In this document: positions 33,676-45,556 of the stretch, piece by piece
Numbering within the stretch: position 1 is the stretch's first letter
How the letters are laid out: the number at the start of each line of letters is the position of its first letter
Source: Usnea hakonensis
Taxonomy: Eukaryota; Ascomycota; Lecanoromycetes; Lecanorales; Parmeliaceae
Direction of reading: 5' to 3'
Assembly: GCA_013423325.1 (NCBI GenBank)
Contig: BLJB01000150.1
Location: 62,001-126,000 of the forward strand
Length of the DNA: 64,000 bases
Notes under the pieces: generated by a model
What the model saw: only the letters and a program-made list of their open reading frames with translations
Told to the model about the DNA's origin: nothing
Database searches by the model: none
Program-made: the position numbers and the translations under genes

Positions 33676-35167
33676 TCACATCAAAAGCATAGGCCGCGCG
33701 AAATCCTTCTTCTTCGAGAAAGCCGAAGATCTGCGATGCACAGATGACGAATTCGCGGCGACCTTGTCATCGGCCACGAGCACATAAATCTCGCCCGACG
33801 CATCCGAGCTCACGAACAAGCGACCATGCTTATCGAACGTCATGCCCACGGGCCGAAAGCAGGCGTCTGGACACTTGGAATTATCCGCGTTGGTGAAGAT
33901 GTCGGTGGAGGAGGTAGTGCTTGTGGAGGGGGCGAGCGGGGAGCCGTTGGCGAAGGGGATGAGGGAGACTTTGTAGCCGACGGGTTGGGTCCGGTCCCTG
34001 TTTCCGTGAGTTTGAACCGAGGGGTTTTGAAATAAAACGAGCGTTTGGAGAGTGGTGGAACCTACCAGCTTCCGTGAAAGGTGACCCAAGCCTGCTCTCC
34101 GCTGCTGTTGAATTTGATGTCCAGCGGCGCCATGTGTGCTTGGAATGTCAGCCTCGGGGCCGTTCTCCTCGCGCAGGCGGCATCAGAGGTGGAGTTGAGC
34201 GCGAATTGTCGGCCGACGGCCAGGTGGCTGTTTTCCGGGAGGGCGGTCGGATCCCACGCGGCGAAACACTCGGGGTAGCCGTAATTACTGCCCTGGGATT
34301 TGTCCGTGTTGCCGAGCAAGGTCCCGTGAAAGTTCATCTCCTCGCCGGGGTTGTTTTGGTGAATGTCGACGCCGTCACGCACGAGGTTATCGGCGGAATT
34401 TTCGACAGAATAGAGCCCACCGGTTTCGGGATGCTCGGCGACTCCGACGGAGTTGCGAAGGCCCCAGCCGAGACGGAGTCCGTCGGTGTCGAATTGGTAC
34501 CCGTTGGCGGGCACGGTGCCGAGGTTGAAGGCCTTGATTTGGCTGTGGCCAGTGCTAATGTTTGAGGCCAAAGGATCAATGTTCGAAGTGCTTCCGCGGC
34601 TGATCAGCAGCGTGTTACTGTCCTTTTCGGAAACTACGAGTGTTCGTGTGGTGTGGTCATCGGTATTCATTCCGGCCACCACAGTGGTTTGGTCCGCAGC
34701 TGTACCAGTCAAGGGATTATACTTCCACGAATAAGCTGCCGTAGGGTCGGAGGCAAACAATGTTCTTCCATCCGTGGAAAGGGTCATGCCGTGATTGAGC
34801 TGGCAGCGTGATTGTCAGTACGAATCCATAGCTTGTACCGTGGATCGTAACAATGTCTTACAGCCTTGTTGGAGATAACAGTTTGCTTTGACGGAGCCCA
34901 CACACATGCACCACCGCCGTCATCTAGCTGGAGACTCACAATACCTTGCCCAGCCTGCAATACAAGCAAGTTGCCCGCATCGTCAAATTCGATAGACCGA
35001 GGCTTGGTAAGGCCGTTGGCTACCACAGAGAAATGATATCCCGGCGCAGCTACAGGCTTGATGCCATTTACAGGCGCAGGATTGACTTCACAGGTCTGCG
35101 CTGTACCCTGGCCAATGAGAAGTGTCAAGAAGAATGTGGTGACAGCTGAGCATAACAGTAGAGACAT
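33676..35167 (-). CDS. Secreted L-sorbosone dehydrogenase-like beta-propeller protein
   Basis: Member of the glucose/sorbosone dehydrogenase (PQQ-type) six-bladed propeller family; fungal homologues are usually extracellular. Exons 34862-35167, 34066-34799 and 33676-33997, introns of 62 and 68 bp; 453 aa. A signal peptide (MSLLLCSAVTTFFLTLLIGQGTA) precedes VNGIKPVAAPGYHFSVVANGL, a typical propeller start. Further family landmarks: NKALNHGMTLSTDGRTL, GLRNSVGVAEHPETGGLYSVENSADN, HQNNPGEEMNFHG, NYGYPECFAAWDP, QAHMAPLDIKFNSSG, WVTFHGSWDRTQPVGYKVS and FRPVGMTFDKHGRLFVSSD. Splicing at the third exon restores SWDR-TQP. The true substrate and cofactor of fungal members are generally not known. Confidence 0.9.
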
Positions 35168-38084
35168 TTTTGAGACAAGAGTACGGCCAGGGGGCTGTAA
35201 ATACTTGATACCTTATTGAAAAACTCGAGTACAATGTCAGCTTAGGAAAAGCTGACAGACTCTTTGCTTGGAAGCTTTGATCTTATGTATTCAGTGCCGC
35301 AAAGAGCCCTGTCATACTCGGACATGCTCGTGAACCTGGTAGAGTAGCAATAGCATTGTGAAGGAACGATCAGATGCCTTGTCTTTGCCACACGTCCGGG
35401 GTAAGCACCCATTCCTCACTCCCATCCCTGGTATTCTCTCCATTCCAGTCAATAATCTGGCCTCAGTAGTCCGAGCTACCTACTGGGTTACACTGTGCAT
35501 AACACCACACCCTCAAGGCATCCTGGTATACAAAATGACCAAATTCGCAACAGGCATGTTGATAGAAGATGCATGATTAGGCTCTGAAGATTCGATTGCG
35601 ACTTTTGGCATCTGTAGCACTTTTCGGACCCATTCTTCCAAGCGAGCGAACCATATCCACTGTATCATGAGACCGTGTTCTCATTCTTCTAGTGTGACAA
35701 GATCCTTTCGAGAATCATTGACCGCCATGTTCCGAGTCAGCAAGGTTATCATTGGAGCCATATATCCAAGGCTGTGGGTCGGTAAGTACTGGCAGCGCTT
35801 TGTTCATTGAGAGTTGAGCAATGGCCCCGCACACACTTGAGACAGAAAAATAAAATGATACAGGGCATCCAATTCCAATTTGCCGAACCCCGCCACATGA
35901 AAATCCCAACCACAGAAAGGTTGCGACGCAAGCCACTGTTCTTCTGCCGGTCATCCAATCAGGCCACGATATTTTGGAAATGTGTAACGCCGAGCCTTCC
36001 CCGCACGCCAAAGCCACGGCGCGATGCAGCTATGCCGCTGGGGCCGCAGAAGTGGGACGCTAAGTGGTAGTGGTAGTAGGTGGTAAGGTAGATATGACTG
36101 ATCTCCGAGCTCGTTTGCTATTACTCCCATGCTATGTGTTGTAATCATAAGTGCGTTATCGCCCATCTTTCAACCCTAGAAGTTATGCCGATCATCCGGG
36201 CGCGACCCATCCTTTACGACAACTTGACCCCTGGATATGTAATTAGAGAACCCTTTGTATTGTGTCAAGGGCTGCATGCAACATATGCTGGGGTTGTAGT
36301 ACTTTTGTGGAAGCAAGGAAAGCATGTCAATGGTCCGCGAGAAAGGCCAAAGACACGACAGGAAATAGCGGGTTCGAACACGAAGAGCTTCATTTTTCAA
36401 CCGTGTCTCCCACTCGGCAATAGAGTTTTGTATGTTGTATCCGAGAGAGCCACCAGGGGCTGCTCGGCGCCCTGGATTCAAGTATTGCGGTATCGCGGGC
36501 GCTGGACTGGCTGCTTTCACAGGGGCCTTACCGCTTAGTCTCTCATTTTGACATCAAGATCTGTTGCTGTCCTTCTCAGGTGGTGGGCACTCAGAGAATT
36601 CCAGGAGCATGGTAGTTTAGAAGACCTTCCGCCAGCACACCCCAGCACGGTAGTCCCCACATCTCCGCATCTCGGGTTGAAACTTTCGGGCAAGCGATCG
36701 AATTGATACTTGAATTGAAACAGCATCACTGTATGCCGTTTCACGATCGACAGATGACAGCGAAGTGAGATAACGATTGATTACTAATGTCGCGGACACC
36801 AATCAACGTCATGTTCCTCGATACACATCTCTTCGACTAATCTACGCTTTTGGCTTGTGCATCTATCGCCTAGCATTGTATCCCAAAGCCAAATATTCTG
36901 GACCTTCACTGACCATGGCAAGGCAATTGGCACATTCGAAAAGCATTGATTGACCGCCTTGTCTAGATGTCATATTTCTATGGAGTATATTATACACACA
37001 AGTGGGACGTGCATCTTTATGTATTGAAATTTCAGAGATATGGCAAGCCTTTCCCTAGCCCTTTGGGGAGTATAGCTTTAATACTGAGCCGGTCAAGGCC
37101 CGCATGTCCGTTATGCTCCCGAGAGACTTGTGATCAACGCTCATCATGGTTCAAAGGGTGGTATGGTGAAAGACGTGCGTAGACCAAGCTGACAAGGTAC
37201 CCTAGAAATTAATACCCAAGCATACTCAAAAGTTAAAAACATACGACCCACTGCCTCTTTTCCTGGGTCTTTAATACCCACACAGCGATTGGTAAGAATA
37301 TTCACGCGAGGAAGAGAAGAAACGTCAGTCAAAACCTCTCAGGAGCTGCGTCCCGAACCTCAGAGCAGTTCATCGTAGAAAACGTTCGCAGGTTACGGGC
37401 GGCCTTGTAGGTGCGCCGAGCGGGGATGAGAATTCAGTATCGGAAGGCTGTTCTGAGAATACTTTGGGACATCTGGTGTATGATGTTCCCACTGTTTATC
37501 CGCTCAGCGATCTTATCGTCGGTGTAGTAATAATTGAGGTGACTAGGTACAAGTAGCGATTATGGTGAAAGTAGCTGACACGGGAAACAGCTCTGATAGT
37601 AGACAAGACCTAAGAAAAGCGTTGAGTGAATGGTAAAATGTCGGAATACAAGCCCTAGGCTCCCTCGACATATTTAGCGGATGGTATTTTTCGATGCAAG
37701 CAGATCTCCACGGACGATGTTGTAGTCTTTCCTCGTATACCCTCGATCCGATTCGTATATTTGGCATACTAGGTTCCTAAACAACCAAGAGCGATCTAGT
37801 CTTGATCCGGAACAAGAAATCGAGTTTTCAAGGTTTGATCAAAATTTCATTCCTGCGTTGATAAGCTGTTTGTCACGATCAGGGAACCTCTTCTGGTTCC
37901 GCCTTCTCCAGACGGTGAGCAAAGGTTCCCATACAAAATCCTGGGTACAATATGGAAGTTGTGCTGCGTCCAGAGGTGTCTTGCGGCCTTATACTCTAGA
38001 TATCGATTGATTGGCTGTCTTGACGGTCCGAGTCGGTCTGAGTCGGTGTTCTAGCATGGCCATAGATACGGGAGGGCAAAGACG
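35168..38084. other. Long intergenic region (2.9 kb) without a convincing gene
   Basis: Numerous ORFs of 60-134 aa on both strands overlap one another and show no domain, signal peptide or codon bias. No transposase or reverse-transcriptase motif was seen in translation. The base composition is mixed rather than strongly AT-rich. Possibly decayed repeat DNA, but I cannot show this. Confidence 0.4.
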
Positions 38085-38802
38085 CTAGTCAACGAAACCC
38101 AATTCATCGTCCATGACACCAATGAGTCCTTTACCAGAAGGATCTTCACCGGTATCTGCCGGTGGCCAAGGACTTTGTGTGTTCCGTAGACACTCGGAAC
38201 GTCGGATCGCTGCTGGCAAATCACTGAGCGATGTTAATAAAGCGTCCTGCGTGTTACACGGAGACTTTGTACTCAAGATGCCCATGAATCACATAGCCTT
38301 GTATTGCAAGTTCTTCTGCCAGCTCTTCCTGATGATTGTCCAACAAGTCAGGATTAGGAACAACGATGATCGGGACCGCTATTCGTAAGGCGTCGAGGAT
38401 AGAGCCTGACCCTGTCCAAACCTTGTAAGTCCTGGGGCCTTACTTATAACGCAAAGATGAATATATACCTGCATGGCTAATGACGACACCCTCCACAGCG
38501 TTGCCATCGCCTTTGGCAGCCCGCATGTCGGATCCCAAACCCTGCTTATTGAAGTCAAAACCGCTTATGCTGAGGTCCTGCACTCCTTCATTCATGGTAT
38601 CGTTGCTTTCTCTGATTTTCTCGAGCACTCTCTGTCCGTCTTTACCATGCTGTAATCGTAATTCCGTATAGTCATGAGCCTTCAAAACTTCTAGAAATCG
38701 CGGGTCGAGGGTGGCCTGGATCAAGGAATCAAAGCTTGCTGTAGCTCCGACAGTGACGAAGCAGACCTTCCGGGATTTCTGTTTATGACCAGAGATTGAC
38801 AT
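38085..38802 (-). CDS. ALG13: UDP-GlcNAc transferase catalytic subunit ALG13
   Basis: Catalytic subunit of the Alg13/Alg14 enzyme that adds the second GlcNAc to the dolichol-linked N-glycan precursor on the cytosolic face of the ER. Exons 38469-38802, 38273-38411 and 38085-38223, introns of 57 and 49 bp; 203 aa, the usual length. N-terminus VCFVTVGATASFDSLI; then VVISHAGSGSILDALRIAVP (junction 1), which carries the conserved H-A-G-S nucleotide-sugar motif, and VVPNPDLLDNHQEELAEEL. Junction 2 gives VIHGHLDDLPAAIRRSE and leads to the fungal tail GEDPSGKGLIGVMDDELGFVD. Reading straight through instead of splicing stops early in both introns, so the spliced model is well supported. Confidence 0.95.
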
Positions 38803-39011
38803 GATATCCTTGTGTCAGTGATAGTAACCTGAGTCGTTTGATCAAGGTACGGCGATGAGAGTGAGACCATTAAGCTCCTTCGCACAAATGACCCCACTTG
38901 AGCGCAACCCCGGAGCGCCCCGCGTAAGGCGGGAACTCAGCCCTAAATCAGAACCACTTTCACCAGAGAACATCGCTATCCTTTGTACCGCTATGCTCAG
39001 GGAACTCGAAG

Positions 39012-39650
39012 ATGACTCTCAAAGGAGATGATGACCACGAGCCGCCTGTTTCACCAAGTCTACGGACCGAAAATATACCAACTCCATTCAGCCAGGCAAC
39101 TTTCTTCTTGACCGGCGCGCTTGCTGGCGCAAGTACCATACCTCTTGAAGGCCTGTGGCAACGTTTGGTCCATAGAGCTCCTACATCCATCCCATTCATG
39201 GCGTGGACTCCTATATATCGAAGCGGTGTCCGCTTCTGGGTCTTCGATCTCGCCCGCTATCGCGTTGAGCGCCTCCCCATTCCTGTGGCCATCAAAGGCG
39301 GTCTTTCAGGCGCTGCAGGAGGGTTGGCAGAAATATGTGCCCATTCGTTGGTCAGGAACAAGCCACCAACTATAGCGAGCCTAAAGAGCCAGTCTATGAA
39401 GTTGTTTTGCTGCTTTGGTACCTACACCTTCCTATCTACGACGCTTTCTCCGGAGCAGCAACCCCCGAACCCGTTTTGGTATTGCTGGCTCATGGGGGCA
39501 ACGGCTGGAGGCTTGGGAGGTGGAATTATTGCGAGAGTAGAAGGGGTCACGGGATCTGCTCTGTGGAAAGTCGCGTTTCCAAAGGCAGCGATCACTATTG
39601 GCACTGTGATTGCTGTGCAGGTGACGTCTTGCGCTGCATTATTGCCGTGA
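39012..39650 (+). CDS. Degenerate mitochondrial-carrier-like membrane protein
   Basis: Intronless 212-aa protein; not recognised with certainty. It is rich in small residues and hydrophobic segments and shows carrier-like traits: FFLTGALAGASTIPLEGLWQ, which resembles G-A-x-A-G...P-x-[DE]-x-x-x-x-R of the mitochondrial carrier repeat, then GVRFWVFDLARY, GGLSGAAGGLAEICAHSLV and a third block GATAGGLGGGIIARVEGVTG. It is a third shorter than a normal carrier of about 300 aa, and the signature PxDxxK is altered (PLEGLW). The start lies only 209 bp from the divergent ALG13 start. It could be a diverged carrier relative or an unrelated small membrane protein. Confidence 0.65.
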   Translation: MTLKGDDDHEPPVSPSLRTENIPTPFSQATFFLTGALAGASTIPLEGLWQRLVHRAPTSIPFMAWTPIYRSGVRFWVFDLARYRVERLPIPVAIKGGLSGAAGGLAEICAHSLVRNKPPTIASLKSQSMKLFCCFGTYTFLSTTLSPEQQPPNPFWYCWLMGATAGGLGGGIIARVEGVTGSALWKVAFPKAAITIGTVIAVQVTSCAALLP

Positions 39651-40178
39651 CATAGGTTCGCACTCAACGAGAGTCTCTGCTACCTGGTAAGGCCGACGTA
39701 TATTCATGATTTCCCGAAAAGGATTAGAGTCCTGGCACCTATCAGGGAAGGATCGTCCACGAGACGGCCTTTTGACGTCTTTTCTGCCCTTCGCCTTGAT
39801 ACCATTGGCCATCTGTGGCCAGTGATCCTTTAGAGTCCAGGAAAACGGTGGCATTTGAAAGTGATCGAGGAAACGAATGGCTGCCTTGAAGATACTGGAC
39901 AGTCATTCAATCGCGAACGGGACTTTAGGACTTTTGACTTATCGTGATACGATCTATCTGAGGCGACTGTGAAGATGGCTTGAATAGCCTGTACACAGTC
40001 TACGATCAAGTCCTTACGTAGTCCCACACCGGAGCAAAATTTTAATAATCTAATCGATGAAAGGAAGCATATACTCGCAAGACAAAACAATCGCTCGAAT
40101 CCACAAGAGCACGACAGCTTCCCATTTCAGCATGTACATCCAAAGTTTCTATACCCCGCCAGCTCTGCAAGCTCCGAG
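39651..40178. other. Convergent 3' flanks
   Basis: 528 bp between the carrier-like gene and the RTA1 gene end. Antisense and chance ORFs only. Confidence 0.5.
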
Positions 40179-41173
40179 TCATACTCCCTTTCCTGTCAGC
40201 ATCTCATGACCGCTTGTCGCCGGTATTGGTTGCCCACTGAGGTATCTTGCAGGGAAGAATATGTTAAATATGCCTACGCTCAGGGCCATTAAAGCCCCAT
40301 CCAAGACCGTGAAGTAGACTTCATGCGTGATCAGGTATCCTGTCCAACCCTGTGACAGTTCGACGGCACGGTAAAAGTTACGGACGATGATGCAGAAAGC
40401 TGAGAACGTCGTTACGGTTAGGAGTATCCTTGAGATTGGAACGGCACGGGCACGCCAAAGGAAAATGAGCCAGAGCACTCCGAAAGCAGACATCGAGACA
40501 AGTTGAATGATGATACCGGCCATCATGATGTGTGTTCCAGGCTTGGTATTGCCTGGTGGATCTTCTGATCCAGCTTTGGATGCACTAGCTCCTCCGACGG
40601 CTTGGATGATAATCGAGATCAGATCGAAGGACACGAAAATGGCAAGGTACAACCGTGCCGAAATGAGACTGTAGCGACGGCCGTACTGCGTGATCATCTC
40701 GCCAAGAATGTAGTAGATAGCAGCGCTAAAAAAGCATGGCGCTGCGGGCATCAGCTCGGGAACATCAAGATTGCTTGAGGGGTACGCATACAGATGATGA
40801 GGATGGATATCTGAAGCGAGAAGAGAGTCTTGTTGTATGGGCAGTGACTGGCAGCAGCCCGTCCTGCCCACCCAAGGCATTCACCTAACGTGGCATGTCA
40901 GCAAATGTTGGCGTGTGAGCTGCGCAAGAAGTACGTACCAAATGCACCCAGTGCGAGGGCAGAGTACCACCACTTGCGGCTCGTGGCCACTTGTAGCATG
41001 TGCGCGACCATCGAGAGAAAGAAAACAACTGTGAAGATTATGCCGGCTGCAAGGTTTGGATCATAGCCATACGTTGGCGCTTTTGCGTTGGGATCGTAAG
41101 AGACGCAACCCTTGCCACGCTGTGAGTTATTCAGCAAGGCGGCAGGCGTGGATGACCGATCAAATAAGGCCAT
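40179..41173 (-). CDS. RTA1-family lipid-translocating exporter-like protein
   Basis: Seven-helix membrane protein of the RTA1/RTM1 family, linked in yeasts to resistance to lipophilic compounds and phospholipid translocation. Exons 40939-41173, 40792-40884 and 40179-40741, introns of 54 and 50 bp; 296 aa. The upstream in-frame GTG at 41194 is not used here; the first ATG (41173) gives MALFDRSSTPA. Family landmarks: YGYDPNLAAGIIFTVVFFLSM, GAFGECLGWAGRA (junction 1), LFSLQISILIISPCFFSAAIYYIL (spanning junction 2), RLYLAIFVSFDLISIIIQAVGG, and FRAV-type NFYRAVELSQGWTGYLITHE, which is diagnostic. Complete. It stands divergently 910 bp from a Zn2Cys6 regulator. Confidence 0.93.
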
Positions 41174-42083
41174 TTTGAAAGATTTGGATTGCACCGGAAG
41201 ACGAAGTGTGGGCGATCAGTCCAAATGGCTCCTCGATGTAGCGAGACACCAAGTTTTTGAAAGAATATGATATATGTCGAAGACCCAAGGAAAGTTCTTG
41301 GTTTTATATGCACAGCTTAAAAAGCTAGTGGCTCTACATCCTGCATATGATATACATTATGCGAAGAAGGAACCCTACGTGTTGGAATGATAACTTGGTT
41401 ACGCCTCTAAGGGGCATTTTGGAAAATTCGTAGGACTACTAGCTATCTTGCAACTTCAACAAATCTGTTGGAAGATATAAGCCAATAGTCGTGAAGAGCA
41501 TGGATCAAACGGGTTTCGTGAGATGAGGCCCAAATTTAACTATCCGGGATCTTTTGCAGCCATCCGAAACTGCCATTCAAGGCGCGAAACCTGTAAGAAG
41601 CTGAAAGAACTAGTAGTGGCGTGAAGTTGGGGTATATTTTATTATACCTCAAGGTAAAGTAGCGTCTCGCTCCTTGGTCTCACAAAAGGGTTTAGCGTGA
41701 AATAAGATTGCCGCCGGCGCATGGTATAACCGGGCGGTAGACTTAAGTAGACATGCGGCCAGATAATTACGCCGACTTCCAATAATAACCTTGTGAAAAT
41801 GACTGGCAGAGCTTCTACTCCAAAACTAGTTCGATGCTCTGAGCAGTTGAGTCGGGTACCTGATCTGTGATGGAGCAGGCCGGGGATGCCGTAATGCTCT
41901 GGATGCCGATTGAGGCTGACTCGACTAATCGTTTGCCAATTCGGATCCGGATAAAGTAGATGTAAATAACGGACTACGATTAAGTGGATATGTAAATGAC
42001 CGCTGCATATAACAAGTTGCGAGGGACCCATCCAGCAGATTCGCATAATTCTCACCTCCTTTGAGAATAGTCAAATATCTGTC
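41174..42083. other. Divergent promoter region, RTA1 / Zn2Cys6 regulator
   Basis: 910 bp between divergent starts, so both promoters lie here. CGG and CCG triplets occur (for example the GCCGCCGGCG block at 41711-41720), which are the half-sites bound by many Zn2Cys6 factors, but no clear inverted pair was identified by eye. Confidence 0.45.
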
Positions 42084-43884
42084 ATGGTCGGTGTTCCTGG
42101 AAAATCCAAGGGCTGCAATACTTGCAGGAGGCGGAAGATTCGGGTAAGGGCTCTGGGTTTTGTTTTTATCGTCAAGCTAAACTCTGAGGGGGATTTCAGT
42201 GCGACCTTGAAGAACCATTCTGCAAGACTTGCGCCAAAAGCCGTCGAGTCTGCGAAGGATATGCACGTTTTCCAGTCTTCCTCAACCGTACCTTGCAAGG
42301 TCCGGAAAAGCGATATGGCCTCGAAGAAGCTAAGATCCCCTTGGTGCAGCCATCAGAACAAGATTTGTCCCAGCCGCTGCCGATGCTATCCAACATTGAC
42401 TTCCAGCGGGGACTCGTTGAAAGCCGCCGAGCCTTTAGCAATCCAATGTTTATTCAGCCAAGTGCCAACGCTGCATTCGACCAGCAGATCATCTCCGTAT
42501 TTTGGGAGAAGTATATTCCTTCAAATAGTACCGCTCAGCGTGAAACGCCCTGCGTCTGGCTACAGCAAATTATCGATCTTCCAGTCCGAGGAATACCACT
42601 GCATCTGGCACTTAAGGCTTTTGCAATGACACGAATAGGTTTCATTAACAAAGACGACTTCTTGGTTCTGCAAGGCAATTTAATCTACGGCCGCGCCCTG
42701 AATGCAATTAGAAGTTCTCTATCATCAGAAGCTTCAATGTGGCACGATGAATTATTCGCTGCTGGATATATCTTGTCAGTCTACGAAGTAGGTATTCTGT
42801 CAAGGTCGATCTCTCGGATCTGGCGAAGCTGACATCTCACCAGCTATTTGAGACAACTACTCCATCAATTGCCGGCTGGAACAGCCATATATCTGGTCTC
42901 AATCACCTGGTCCGTGCCCGAGGTCCACGAAGATATTTGACTCCATTCGCACGAGCTGTAATTGAGGAGTTCCGTACCTCATCGGTATGCATCCTGTAGC
43001 CATCTTCCCCGCCTCGCAGCCCCAGATAATAATAGAGCTCCACCTAGATGAGTCAATGCATACAATACCGCAAGTCAACATTTTTAGGAAATCCGGACTG
43101 GTTAACGATACCCTGGAGCCAGACCAGCAAAGACATCTATCAGCAGCTTTACGACAAAGGATTCAAGCTGGCAGCGCTGTTAGAGAAAATGGACAACGCA
43201 ACACTCACAAATGAGGACGCCAATACTACAATTATGTCCAAGCTCTTGGGACGGCTTTCCGATTTGGACGAGGAAATGGATCTCTGGTACCTCGAGATCC
43301 TCAAAGAGTCTCCATCACCTCTCTTCTGGCATACTAGACCTACATCTTGCGATTGGAATTCTAAGGAAGGCTTGATCCCCTGCACACCGCCACCCTTCAC
43401 GTTCCATACCCTCCGTCTCGCCGGTATAGTCGGTACATACTGGAGTTTGAAAGTCCATCTTAGCAACAACATCGCACTTGCATGCGAACACGTGCTTTCC
43501 ATTAACGCCCAACCGCCCTTTCAATCAGCATCCTCCACCTCCCTTGCAAAAAAGCAAGACCTTGAAATCATGTCTCTCCAGTTCCTCGAAAAGTACACCA
43601 ATGCTCACCGCCTAGAACTTGCTACTAATATCGTCCGTTCCATGCCCTACCGTTTGAAAGATGACATGGGCCTTCTAGGCGCTCAAAAAGCCCTGTTTGC
43701 GTTGCGGACCGCTCTTTTTACACTACGTCTTCATCCAGGCGAGGATTCGAATTTGAAATGGTGCCAGGCCATGTACAAAGAGTTGTACAGTAAGAAAGGT
43801 TTGAGATATGCACGGGAAATAGCGAAAACCGATGGAAGGCACATTGCTGCTAGTAGAGAGCATATACCTAGGGACACCTCATAA
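42084..43884 (+). CDS. Zn2Cys6 transcription factor
   Basis: Fungal binuclear-cluster regulator, nuclear. Exons 42084-42143, 42200-42787, 42844-42984 and 43048-43884, introns of 56, 56 and 63 bp; 541 aa. The zinc cluster is split by the first intron and restored as GCNTCRRRKIRCDLEEPFC: cysteines at residues 11, 14, 21, 28, 31 and 38 (C-x2-C-x6-C-x6-C-x2-C-x6-C). The middle is the fungal regulatory region: DQQIISVFWEKYIP, WLQQIIDLP..LHLALKAFAMTRIG, ELFAAGYILSVYELFETTTPS, and near the end RSMPYRLKDDMGLLGAQKALFALRTALF, which is typical of this class. The target cannot be read from sequence; the divergent RTA1 exporter is an obvious candidate by position. Confidence 0.92.
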
Positions 43885-45556
43885 ATTGCGAGACCTGGTG
43901 GATCGTCGATTAAATGTGTTGAACAAGGAAGGCAGATTCTCGGCTACTTGGCAGAAAAGCACAATATTCACGGAATATAAAGGAAATAGCAAAAATCACT
44001 TTAATCACAACTGGCCTTTGGCCTAGGTTTAAGGCGCCGCCTTTTACCAACCCTCCAACTATCAGCGCTATTCGTTGTAATTGACCGCCAGGTGCTTAAT
44101 CCGGTAGCCTGTTGGAGGACAAATCGCAATCTAGGTCTAGTCTTCGATAGTGGCGCATCGTTGACTGGCTGAAACTTCGAGTATTGCGGCGGGTTAACCA
44201 ATCCCTAAGGAGTATCTCCTATATGGAATACTCTTTTTGTTGTTCTTCGAGAGGAGGTGGTGTTCTTCGAGAGAAGGCGGAGGCTCCTGAGTTCGAGTTC
44301 GAGTTTGACATGGCAACTTACTTTTTGGGTCTCTTTTTTTTTTGGTGCTTAAACTCTTTGTTCATATCTAATACCTTTTGGATCCTCTATTGCTGCTACC
44401 ACTGTCATCACTGTTCTCTTCCGTCGACCTCAGAGCCAATACGGCCAACCCATCCATGTTGCTGTCTTCCACTCCAAGCTCGCTTCGCTAACGCCGACCT
44501 TTCCTCAACACAATATAAACACCAGACCACTAGCCTCCCCATCCTTTTCCTTTCCCAGATCCAATCACCAGCCCTTCCCCACCTTTTCCCATCCACGCGT
44601 TACTGCCGCGTAGGACACAAAACAGTCATCAACGCCCGCCCCTACCACCACCACAAATATCAAATTAAATCATTCAACATCCTTGAATCTACAGCGCACC
44701 ATACAAGTCGTACTCCAAGACTCATACATGATAGAGCGGCCTAGTTCTTGCAAGTGTCAATGTTTTTTTTTTAGATGTAAGGTAGGTTTGACACTCCATT
44801 TGACCTTTCTGGCTTATTACAGGGATGGGTGAGATATGAGTCTTGTAAGAAAAAAGAATAGAAGGAGTTGGGCAGGGTCGTCTGTTGGGTGTGGGGTTCT
44901 TCAAATTTGGAAAGATGGACGGAGGAATGAACGAATCAATCAATCCATGATTGGATGATGAAGGATATTAGTGTGTGGCGGCAGTCTGGGAGCTTGCTCG
45001 CAGTTTGGGTGGGTGTTGCGAGTCATCATACCAAGATAACGATCAAACATACTCCCCTCCCGCCCTGCAGCAGAATATACCTAATCTGCCGACAACGATA
45101 CCATCTCGTCCAAGAAACGCATTTATTGAACCCGTGCTTCATTACCAAGGCAATAACGTTATCCCCACCACCACTCACGGAACTTACAGTCCGAACATTA
45201 TTCTGCCGATAATCCATCGCTAACGCGAGAGTAGTAGAGTTCTTAGCTAGTAGTTGATATTGAACCGAGTATCCTCATCATTGAACTGCCCTGTGTTACG
45301 AGTATTTTCGTTGGAATTAGGTGCTATGGCTAATTAGACTAGACTAAGGTGTAAACATTAAGTAATGTAGAGAGAGTGTGTGTGTGACAAAAGCAAGCTG
45401 AAAGAGAAACGCTCAAGAAATGAATCGCATGAGGGTTTTTGCAAAATCGCCAAAAAAAAAAGACAAGACTCGAAATACAAAAGGGGCATGATGTTTTCGC
45501 TTAACAGGACTGGGGAAGAGCAACGCATGAGTGGTTTTTTTGGGGGGGGTTTTTTT
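43885..45556. other. Intergenic, CT-rich leader-like stretch and unassigned DNA
   Basis: From about 44390 to 44720 the + strand is very C/T-rich with CCAACCCATCC-type blocks, the composition of fungal leaders. It is followed by an ATG (44728) opening a tiny possible two-exon ORF, described as a finding. A tandem pair GTTCTTCGAGAGxAGG lies at about 44235-44275. From 45355 the DNA is A-rich on the + strand with homopolymers (A9, T7, G8, T9). No supported gene. Confidence 0.4.

Noticed and set aside
36360..36390. GGTTCGAA-like string as a tRNA T-loop
   Set aside because: No matching acceptor stem, A-box or D-arm at the right distance.
35168..38084. Decayed transposon
   Set aside because: No transposase, integrase or reverse-transcriptase motif, no terminal repeats recognised by eye; the claim cannot be supported without a search.
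40179..41194. Longer start for the RTA1 gene
   Set aside because: The upstream codon at 41194 is GTG; the first ATG is at 41173 and gives the expected N-terminus.
44184..44744. 186-aa ORF on the + strand
   Set aside because: Translation of CT-rich leader-like DNA (His, Pro, Ser, Leu bias) without conserved features.
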